Shown one piece after another: positions 1-23,059 of a stretch of DNA of 64,000 bases. Each line of letters starts with the position of its first letter. Within the stretch, counting starts at the first letter, position 1. The notes beneath the pieces were generated by a model. It ran no database searches, had not been told where the DNA came from, and saw nothing but the letters and a program-made list of their open reading frames with translations. Source of the DNA: Oscarella lobularis. Taxonomy: Eukaryota > Porifera > Homoscleromorpha > Homosclerophorida > Oscarellidae. The stretch covers positions 2,046,001-2,110,000 of the forward strand of contig NC_089176.1 in the NCBI RefSeq assembly GCF_947507565.1, read 5' to 3'. The translations under genes and the position numbers were made by a program.

Positions 1-743
1 ATTTGATGTCGGACGATCGAAGCTCCGCATTGATACGCAAACAAAGAAGCCCGTTATATTGATTCGACGCAAGACAAACTCTAAGGCTTTGATCATGCTA
101 ATATCACGATATAGGCACCCTGCATGATCAGTAGAAATAAGTACAGAATTCTCTAGCATTCCCGTTGCTGATTGCAAACGTTTGCTGACTGTGGAGGCCT
201 CGATCCGGCTGGTCCATTTATATGCATGCATGCGGTCTAATTAAATATTCATGTGGTTGTAATTAATTCGTCTGAAGACATTCCAAACGTGCCAAGCTTC
301 TATGCTCTGATCGCCGTGTAAGTTGAGACGGTCTTCAATCGTCTGCTGTTGTAACGAGTCTTGGCAAAAAGAGACTTCTAATTGGGGTATCTGACAAAAA
401 TCCATTTAATTAATTAATATGCGTAGGCAGTGTCTGCCCACTGGCAGTCTCCGTCCTGGCAGCATCTACAGTCTGCTGCAAGTAGTATGTGGCTCTGCTT
501 GAGAGGGAGCTTGGTCCGAGGTGGTAGTTTTTTTGTCTCGGTACCTGAGTACCGAGACATAGTTTTTGGGGTGTAAAAATTTTTGTCGTTGCGTACCGGA
601 AAAGTGGTTGGTGGTACATTGTCGCGACTTCGTTCGTCAGGTGTCCGATACATTGTAGTTGTGCACCTGGGTATTTGTTAGGGTCCTTGTCTTTTAGTTT
701 TGGAGAAATTTGGGTCCTTTCGTGAAACAGGATGTGACGTCAC

Positions 744-897
744 AGAAGTTTGGAATGCTCGTTTGCATCTAATTACCAGGCTTTTTGATGTGGGGGGTGG
801 ATACGTTTCCGCCTTCTCAGAGAAGTTTGGAATGCTCGTTTGCATCTAATTACCGGGCTTCTTGATGTGGGTGGTGCATACGTTTCGGTACACCCGT
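744..897. repeat. Two-copy direct repeat, period 77 bp
   Basis: A stretch starting agaagtttggaatgctcgtt at 744 recurs at 821 with a few substitutions. Both copies continue through a shared 'gatgtggg..ggt..atacgtttc' segment. No function is evident. Confidence 0.8.
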
Positions 898-2129
898 TGT
901 GACAATGCGCTTACCTTTCAGTTTTTTCAAGGTCGTGCCGATGTGCGTTTGCGGCGTTCGGTTTGTTGTTCCGGAGCTTGGGCAAAGTGATGAAAACTGA
1001 CATAAGAAATATGTAAGGATATATGTTCCCGTGTCTGTGGGGCTTGGTTAGGTACTGATCGCTCTTCATCATTTAATTCTCTGAGCGAGGGGCCTGGGAG
1101 ATGGCGTTGTGTCCGTCGCTGCAGCAGTTGAAGCTACGCTAAGGAGCTCAGCATTGTGACTCGCTGAAATGAGGGATGTGAATGAGGTGCGTGCGGTGTT
1201 TTGTCTAGACGTGGTAGGGAGGCGTGACGGTATCAATTTTCCATTTCTCGTGGGAGCGTGGTGAGTCGCCTAAATGCTCACCATGGTACCAGTCAAAATA
1301 AGCGAAACGCCTCTCTACCGTAGTCAAAATACCACGTGCCTCATTTGCCGCTCATTCAGAGTCAGCTAGTCACGCTTGCTGTATACTGCTCAGCACAGCC
1401 TCTGCTGCTGCAGAAATGAACGCGCCGGCATCGCCGCCCATGATAGAATTTTTGAGCAACCTGAAGTATCTAACCAAGCCCTCGACTGACACAAATATCT
1501 CTGCCATATACATTCTTTCAGTTGCCGCCACTTCGCCCATGCCCTAGGAAGAACCCAATGCCGCAAACGATAAGCGGCACAGAAAAGAACTGAAAGGTAT
1601 AGTTCCAAACTTCTGTGACATTTTCGAAAAGAGCGAGCCCTGCCCTAACAATCACCGAGGACGTACACAACAACGCCATGCACGGCTTCCGGCCCCTAGC
1701 TGTCGCTCGCAACTGTTAGCCCGAGCGCAAAAGCTAGGGAAAGAGCTAGGGCAGTGCTAGCGACAGGTTGACAAACGGAGTTTAGAGGGGTCCCAGGACC
1801 CTGAAGGGAGTCCATCAAGGGGAACGCTTAGCTTAGGTGTGAAAGTTGGAGGGCAGGCGGCGAATCTACAACTACTGCTGGACCCGAATTTTTCCCGTGC
1901 ATGTGCGCGTAGTTACCATACGGTTATTTCCGGGACTTGGGCGAATTAAGTGGCAATCGATGTGCATTAGCCTCGACAGCTAGACTCGATCGGGCAAATA
2001 GATTTCGGTTTTCTTTTCACCGGCGACGTCGATTTGTTCGTTTTGGCAGCTAAACGCTAAGGAGAAGAGTAGTCTACAGCATTCTTGCTGAGCTGTGAGT
2101 GTATTTTGACTGCGGTAGGGAGGCGTGAT

Positions 2130-2300
2130 AGACTGGTACGGTGAGGGGAGTGTTCTCAGTCTCACACGAGAAATGAGGCGGCGCGTGCCGTCTGCTTCTC
2201 GTAGACATTGTTCTCGCAGACGGCGATTACGATTACACCAGATCGGACGACCACTACCGCCGCCTAAACACTCACCACCGTAGGTCTCCCGTACCAGTCT
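2130..2300. mobile_element. Possible MITE-like element with 12-bp terminal inverted repeats
   Basis: The ends are perfect inverted repeats: agactggtacgg at 2130-2141 and ccgtaccagtct at 2289-2300. The interior arms are weakly complementary as well. A related but degraded arrangement (the same 'gtagggaggcgtga' lead-in and a 'gtaccagtc' end) lies at about 1205-1295. No target-site duplication is clear and there is no coding capacity, so this is a tentative non-autonomous element. Confidence 0.3.
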
Positions 2301-2304
2301 AAAT

Positions 2305-3046
2305 TGTCAAGACGATTTTTTAAAATCGTCAAGGCAAAAATCGTCAAGACGATTTTTTAAAAATCGTTAAGACGATTTTTTAAAATCGTCAAGGCAAAAA
2401 TTGTCAAGACGATTTTTAAAAAACGTCAAAACGATTTTTTTAAAATGGTCAAGGCAAAAGTCGTCATGACGATTTTTACTTTGACGATTTTTACCTTGAC
2501 GATTTTTAAAAATCGTCATAACGATTTTAAAAAATCTTCATGACCATTTTTATTTATGACGATTTTTGCCTTGACAAGTTTTAAAAATCGTCATTATGAA
2601 AAATCGTCATGACGATTTTTGCCTTGACGATTTTTAGAAATCGTCATGACGATATTTGCCTTGACGATTTTTAAAAATCGTCATGACGATTTTTGCCTTG
2701 ACGATTTTTAAAAATTGTAATGACGATTTTTCCTTGACGATTTTTAAAAATCGTCATGACGATATTTAGCTTGACGATTTTTGCCTTGACAATTTTTAAA
2801 AAAGTCGTCACGACGATTATTTAAAATCGTAAAGACGATTTTTATAATCGTTAAGACGATTTTTAAAAATCGTCAAAGCAAAAATCGTCAAGACGATTTT
2901 TTAAAATCGTTAAAAAATCGTCAATGCAAAAAATCGTCAAGGCAAAAATCGTCAAGACCATTTTTAAAAATCGTTAAAACGATTTTTTAAAATCGCCAAG
3001 GCAAATATCGTCAAGACAATTTTTAAAAATCCGTCAAGGCAAAAAT
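2305..3046. repeat. Palindromic AT-rich satellite (aaaaatcgtc / gacgattttt)
   Basis: About 740 bp are built almost only from the decamer aaaaatcgtc and its complement gacgattttt. They alternate in both orientations and are separated by short spacers such as 'aaggc' or 'at'. Many adjacent pairs form perfect palindromes (aaaatcgtcatgacgatttt), so each can fold into a hairpin. Copies vary by point changes and indels. No reading frame crosses it. Confidence 0.9.
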
Positions 3047-3311
3047 ATTTCTACTTACGCATGCGCACTGTACTTCTTTCAACGCCACTTTTGCTCGCAT
3101 CCATGAATTTTTGAGCGATCGTTCCAGGTTTTCCGCCTACTGCCTGTCCGCCAACCTTTTTATAACCCCGCCCTCCGAAAACAAACGGGTATCCCTTTGA
3201 GGGGGCCCACTAAAACTCCTGCTCTAAAAACCCACAACATGCGGTCTTGCGTTTGTAGCAGTAAAATGAAATGTACAGGCGTGATCAATCTGTATGAAGA
3301 ATACTTGATCA

Positions 3312-16957
<13,646 letters not shown>

Positions 16958-17731
16958 AGCTTAGATGCGTTGAATTTAGATCTCTTTATCTCTACTGAAC
17001 CAAGACGGGACAGACTCCTTATCTATGCAGTGTGTTGTTGTCAATTTAGGGATAGTTTTGTCTGCTGTTTTTGTGTAGTGCCGGTGGTTCTCAATGTTTT
17101 TAGTGCATTTTCAGCATCTATGGTTTCAGTACGGGTCACTACGGGACAATGTCACGTGACTGTCACCGTTACGTCACGTCTTTTCTCGAAGCTTCCGTGG
17201 ACTCGTGGAGCAACTCATCGTCAATCGCTGGATCTCGGCGAAGGTAAGGCATGTCTTTAGCTAAAGAAAACGAAGTGTGCTTGATCGGGGCCTTGGTAGA
17301 ATCGATCGAAATTGTCGCCTTTTCTTGCTTGCACAGCAAGTCGAAGACCAGTTTAGAGATGCACTGGCAGGCGTTCTTGTTGGGTTAGTTTTCACTCTGT
17401 TTCACGTGACGGTCAGCTCTTCTCAACAATGTCACTAAAACCAATACGTAAACAATACATGATTAATTAAATTTGATTTTTAAATTTGAAATACTGGAAT
17501 TTAGAGAGCTCCATTTCAAAGGACTGGACAACATAATTTGCGTATTCGACGGAAAGGTGACGCTTCTCATAGAAAAGCGCACTTTGAAACGCCTTCTCAC
17601 AATATGAGGTGTACTGTACCTACTAAGGTGTCCCGCGCAATGCGTCCGCCCCGTCTCCCGTGTGAGCAATGATACCAACCACTGATCTACGCCACTCCCC
17701 CCATTACTTTGCCACCGTTCAACCGTTTGGC
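16958..17731. other. Intergenic region between MUC4-like and ADAMTS genes
   Basis: It contains a degraded copy of an exon-intron-exon piece of the upstream gene (17414-17560). A short segment at about 17315-17380 resembles sequence at about 23300-23370. No complete gene is visible. The ADAMTS promoter probably lies in the last few hundred bases. Confidence 0.6.
17414..17560 (+). pseudogene. Degraded copy of a cadherin-like exon fragment of the upstream gene
   Basis: The sequence closely follows 14156-14300 of the MUC4-like gene. Shared pieces include the 'agctcttctcaacaatgtca' exon end, the intron, 'gaaatactggaatttagaga' and 'gcgtattcgacgg'. The copy has deletions and carries no open frame, so it is a relic. 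Confidence 0.75.
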
Positions 17732-20700
17732 ATGGTGCGAGTGGCGTCGTTTTTCGTTTTGATCGTCAGCTTCGGAACAGCGAGAGCTAACGAACGCATC
17801 CCAAGCCCAGACTTAAAGGTCACCTTTCACAAGAGTCCCACAATTAACGTTTCTTCTTTCTCACGCACTGCATACGCACAGGCCGTTCATCTCGCTTGGC
17901 TCGAAAAAGACAGAACTGGTACGTGCAGTAACGCGTGATCGACAGCATTTTTCTACCGAATTTTACGGCATTAATTCGTTTGTTTACCTACGTACGTAGC
18001 GCTTCTCGACGCCGCCTTTCCCGAGCGCCTATCGCCGAATGGCGATTCCCTCGCTCGCAATCTTTATCCGCCTGCACTCGCGCCGCACGAGGACGCGAGC
18101 GCGCCGCTCATATACGCGCTGCGTACCCACGGCGAGATCTATAGCATGGAATTGTTCCCCAGTCGCGACATTCTATCACCGTCAGCGCGCATACAAACAA
18201 GGACCGATAACGACGACGACGACGACAGCGTCGCCGTGAACCACACCGAGATGACGGAATGTCATATGCGCGGCTCTGTTTTCGTTTCTAATAGCAGTGA
18301 CATTCAAGGCACCGCAGCATTGAGCTTCTGCGACGGAAATATGGTAGTTGATTGATAAAACGGCGCGGCATTCGATTGTAATCGCGAAACGTAGACGGGA
18401 CTGATCCTTGTCGGCGACACTCAATTGTGGGTGGAACCTTCGGCGGTCACCGCCGCCGGGCTCGACGGTCCCGGGCATCCGCACGTCGTCTATCGGAGAT
18501 CAATCGGTGAGGAGACGAACGAGGAACTAGTTTTTGGCCACGTGCATTCCCCAGGTACGCGTGCGCTTTTTTTCTGGGGGACACAGAAATAGACTGGCGC
18601 TTCGGCGACCCTTTTCTTTGCGGTGCTTTTGGTACCGATTGAATGTTTAGGCTAAAAGTCCCCGGTTTACGCTACTCGCTTTTTAGCGGTCCATTTGTCG
18701 AAATGAACTCCCTCTGTTCAATTTGGCGTAAACAGTGAATGCGCTTTTGTACAGGTGACTCTGGTCCGCATCATGATAGCCACTCTCGTCAAAGGAGAGC
18801 ATCGTCGTGCAAAAACGAACGTCGCAAGTTCTTTGTCGAAACGTGGATTGTAGTCGATGCGGTGTTCCATGCGAGACTCAAAAGATTGGGTCTAAAATCT
18901 CGTACGGCTGTGAGTCAGTATATTCTGACGTTGATCAACCTTGTAAGTGGCATTTTGTTTGTCGATAGATTGTTTGACCAGTTCGTTCGTTCATATTCTA
19001 GGCGAACATTCTATATGCAAATGAGGCCGTAGGATACGACATCACGTTTGTCGTCGTCCAGTTGGATTTCTGGGAACCGCCTCCCGTAATTGAGCAGTTC
19101 TACTCCGCGTTTGTGGACACGTCTTTCTTTCTTTCTTTCTTAGAAACGCTTCGGGTTTACGTTTTCGTCCATTTCCACTGTTCTTCTCGAAGATTTCTGC
19201 AGAGCACGTCTGCAACGTCCGTATCCCAACCATGATTCTGCTATTTATCTGACCGGGTACTCATAGCATCACGGGTAAAATTGGATATTTATTAATTATT
19301 TTTAGCCATGAGATATGCAAGGATAAGGACACGTGCGGAGAACTCGGTCGCGCCTATCTGGGATCAATCTGCAGTCCGAGACATAGCTGTCAGGTCATCA
19401 GTGACACTGGGATGCGCAGTGGATATGTTCTTGCCCAACTTTTCGGTCTTCTGTGAGCGAAAGAGAGACGATGTTCTGATGATGCTTGGATGTTTCGTTT
19501 GATTAGCTTTAGCGCTCGTCACGACGGAAACGGCAATCGATGTAGCGCCGAGGATCAGCATCTTATGGCACCGACTGTGTCGGGCGGGGACAAGATATAT
19601 CAATGGTCGCAATGCAGCAAACGTTACGTGAAGGAGTTCTTTGAGTAGAATTATTCATGAAATTGGCGAGGCCCCGAGGAGAGATTGATTTTTGTTCAGA
19701 TTGCAAAGGAACGTATACTGTCTTAGCAACGCGCCTCGGGCTTCGCTCAAACTTCCCTCGGCTAAACCTGGACAAATATACGATCTCGACAAACAGTGCT
19801 CGTTTCAGAGAAACGAGACGAATGGGACATTTTGTCCTTATTCCTGGGCTAGACGCGTATGGCGCAACACGTCCATCGTCTCTGTCATTTATCCTTCTCT
19901 CCGATCTGTAGGAACCGTGCCGGCACTTGTGGTGTTACGAGAGCAGAACCAGGTTATGCACGACGATTTACATACCACCCGTTGATGGCACTTTCTGTGG
20001 TCAGAATAAAGTATATAAAGAAAATGGCTTTATTTAGGATCTTCTAAGCTGTGGAATTGGGTTTAGGTGTGCTCTCGTGGCAAGTGTGTGCTTGCGACGA
20101 CTGTGCCTCAGTCCTCCTCAAATGACTGGGGTAAGTGGTCATCATACGGATATTGCTCGAGGAGCTGTGGCGGTGGAGTTCGCCAGCGAACGCGTCGATG
20201 CAAGTAGGTAGCGATAAAATTAATTTAAAAGAGAGTGACACGCTCAATTAGCGGAGATTGCTGCGAAGGAGACTCCGTTGTGTATGAAGTGTGCAATGCG
20301 AAGGTAGAGCATACTCTCTTCGTTGGCAATTGGTCCGTAAAAAGATCCGCGCTAGCCGTGCTCTTACGGAGCTGACGTGCGGAGAGAAGCGTGCTCCAAG
20401 CACAGGGATGAAAGGGGAAATCCTTGGCTCGTCTATTACAGAAGTGGGTCGTGTCGATTCGTTTGCTCGCCCGGTCGGTTTCAGCGCGTCGTCCGTCTTT
20501 AGAATCAAATCCTTGCGAGAATTGGTGCTACGATCAGCAGACGAAGAAAATGATGAAGTTGGCGTCGACGGTTCTGAACGGCGCGCTGTGTCGCGAAGGC
20601 GGCAGCGATCGATGCGTCTCGGGACGATGTGAAGTATGGGTGCCATTTGAAAATTAGTCGGTTCTCTGATGAGTTGTGTTTTTTTTTTTCTGCGAAGCCG

Positions 20701-23059
20701 TTTGGCTGCGACAATAAGTGGCGATCCGAACTGGTCTTCGACGCCTGCGGCGTATGCGGAGGATTGAATAGGTCTTGTACAGTTGTTTCTCGTCGGCTAC
20801 GAAGTCGAGGTGAGGTGTGCCGGCAGAGCAGAATAAATCAACCAATTCCGCTCACTCAGAGCTCCGGTTCTCTCCTGGCACGAGCCTGATTGACATCGTA
20901 GTATCAAATCGAGCTGATTTTGGTCTGTCTTTACCGCGCTGATTGACTTGCGCACGGCTTAGACTTGTTTCTTATAGAGATTCTGGTTGACCTTCCTGAG
21001 GTACCAACGACAGTTTTCCGATCAAGCGAGCACTCGAGAGATTCGTACGCTTTCGTTACAATAAATGCAGCCGGATCAGAGATACGCTACAAAAAAGAGA
21101 ACAGCGAACAAACAATCTCCATTCGGGATAAGCTTGAAGACAGGCTCGTCATTAGGGTACACCAGGAAAGGAAGAGTTCGTGGGGTTTTATAGTCGCTCT
21201 CCTTTAGGGATCCGGCTCGTTCTTAGTTGGCAGGTATACGTATTGCACCGCGACTAACCGAAATGATCGGCTCAATGACGAGCGTCTCAATCAAATCTAC
21301 CTATGGCGACGCAATCAAACGAAATGCAGCGAAGCATGCTGAGGAGGTATCAGTCTCTATCGATCCCAATTGCTCAGGTGATGCCATTTTTATTCAGGCC
21401 GACGTCAGGTGGGCAGCGAGTGTTATTCGCCAATAAAGCCTAGTGGAATACTCATGAGGCCTTCGTTCTGCGGCAGTTCGGCACCTCTGTTGAACGAAAT
21501 CGTCTCGTGCAACAGCGACGTGCCCTGCCCGGAGCGCGTTTGGGTTCCACTTGCCTGGTCGTCGTGTTCAGCGACGTGTGAAGGCGTGCAAAGGCGCTTC
21601 GTTCACTGTCGTCAGAAGGGATCTACCCGTAATCTGGTCAGGTCGTTTTGCACGGCGGCTGACCGTCCGGCGTCTGAGAGACCGTGCCGTCCGCCGTGTT
21701 TGGGTCAGTGGTCTGAATGGACGCCGTCTTCCTCGCCAGCGGCGACGTGCGGACGTTACGTTGCAAAGGAGAGGAGAAATTGCAGCAAGTGAGCTTTTCC
21801 GCCAAGCCTTTGCTCTCTGAATCGTCTTTAATAGCGCTAACTGTGAAGGATCTGCTGTTCGATATTGCCTCCACAGTGGAAAGGTACTCTCAGTACACAA
21901 TGCACACGTTTCTAATTGTTTTAATCTTGCTGTAGCCGTGTTCTGCTAACGCGTTCAGTCATCAGTGTAAGGCAGCCTATGGCAATGATTCTGGAGCAGT
22001 CCGAGACTACAATCGAGCAGGTGAATCTGCTGACTGCGACGCTAGCTAGCACGCAAAACGCTTAATCGCGATTTTTAGACCTTAGAAATTGTAAAATTAT
22101 CTGTTTGGGTGATCGAAAACCCATCACCTCAGCTGACGGGACAAGGTGTTCATTTAGCCAGCAAAATTTCTGTTTCAAAGGCCAATGCAAAGTTAGTAGC
22201 TTAGAAGGTATCTGTTTTTTTCTATACACGTGTCTCCTCGTTAGTTTGTCAAATGCAATGGCTTGTTCATTGACAAGCGTCCACGTGATCCTGAGTGCGG
22301 ACTTAAAGTTGCCAGCGAGCATGTCATGACAAATTCTCGCCGCCGAGGAATCTACGCAGTCAACTTCATAGGCAGGAAAAGTCAACAGCTGGTTGTAACT
22401 GCCAAGTCAGCGAAATCCATGGGAACCTCAGTAGTAATACGTAAGCCGATATGCTACACATCTTCGAAATAATTGGACACAACGTCCTAGTTTGGAAATC
22501 TACTTCGGGGGAACTTGGATTTTCTTCTGATTGGTTTCGTAGACAATCGTCTGGATCTGCTACAGCATTCGACGTCGAGATATCCTTTGAGCGGAAAAGT
22601 AATCGCAAATTCAAAATTTCCGCTGCAGGCATAACAGACCAAGAGATCGTAATACAGGTCTGCAACTTGTAGTCTCGGCCTATGCGCCAGGACTGATGAT
22701 TGATGATGCTGATTCAATCTACGTTACTAGATGTCTGTCAAGGAAAAAATGCAGTCTGCCTCAATACCAACTATAACAATCAAGTACTGCCAGGACCCTG
22801 CAACAACTCTTGCGCCGTTAACTTGTCCGAAGACGACGACGCCTCCGCCGACGACGACGCTTCCGCCGACGACGACGACGCCTCAACCAGGTTGGAATGC
22901 TTTCATCCCTGCAAAATCTAACCAACTGTTTTGGATTTACCATAGATTGCGTGGACCACTTGGCTTGCGCCATTATGCCACTGTCCTTTTGTAGATCTTC
23001 CACGTTTAAGACCATGTGCTGCCAATTGTGCTCTTAGAGTGCTCCTGAACTCGTTTTGA
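17732..23059 (+). CDS. ADAMTS-family protein with inactivated protease domain (multi-exon)
   Basis: A secreted matrix protein. The ATG at 17732 starts a signal peptide ([19 protein letters not shown]). The prodomain follows ([16 protein letters not shown]), then the furin-type site RQRR, a metalloprotease fold ([34 protein letters not shown]), a disintegrin-like domain ([40 protein letters not shown]) and TSP1-1 ([19 protein letters not shown]). A Cys-rich domain, a spacer ([13 protein letters not shown]), two further TSP1s, a second Cys-rich/spacer-like module, a Thr/Pro linker and a short Cys-containing end close the protein. All exon joins checked in the N-terminal half keep frame. The zinc-binding HExxH is absent, so a catalytic role is unlikely. 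The product is probably a matrix-binding ADAMTS-like pseudoprotease. The 3' end (TGA at 23057-23059) depends on one inferred intron. Confidence 0.82.
19436..19522 (+). other. Destroyed zinc-binding site of the ADAMTS protease domain
   Basis: The segment that aligns without gaps to the family pattern D-x-G-x-x-S-x-F-x-x-A-H-E-x-G-H-x-F-x-x-x-H-D reads [16 protein letters not shown], then LFSARHDG. His-Glu becomes Gln-Leu and the second His becomes Leu; only the third His remains. A 54-nt intron (19453-19506) splits the site. Its donor gtgagc and acceptor gattag are the only choice I found that keeps the frame needed for the downstream RHDGNGNRC. The Met-turn (HLMAPTVSG) is preserved. Confidence 0.8.
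21870..22900 (+). other. Second Cys-rich/spacer-like module and Thr/Pro linker of ADAMTS gene
   Basis: After the last TSP1, exons encode [20 protein letters not shown], then [19 protein letters not shown]. This is the same order as the first Cys-rich/spacer transition ([14 protein letters not shown], then FGCDNKW and DACGVCGG). A spacer-like body follows ([34 protein letters not shown]). A run of Thr-Pro repeats ends the module. The likeness to the first module suggests internal duplication with later divergence and loss of some cysteines. Confidence 0.6.

Larger units (their letters stand above)
1..3311. other. Upstream intergenic region, no gene recognised
   Basis: Reading frames here are short and none shows a recognisable domain, signal peptide or splice-linked continuation. 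It holds a 77-bp-period tandem duplication near 744-897, a possible short inverted-repeat element near 2130-2300, and a palindromic AT-rich satellite at about 2305-3046. The last 250 bp before 3312 probably contain the promoter of the MUC4-like gene, but I see no convincing core promoter motif. Confidence 0.6.

Noticed and set aside
2305-3046. CRISPR or transcription-terminator array
   Set aside because: Repeats occur in both orientations, are only about ten bases long and lack unique spacers; it is a palindromic satellite.
20291-20632. Plus-strand frame of 113 residues as an independent gene
   Set aside because: It overlaps an intron and, in the wrong frame, the Cys-rich exon of the ADAMTS gene; the correct frame reads [11 protein letters not shown] to DRCVSGRCE.
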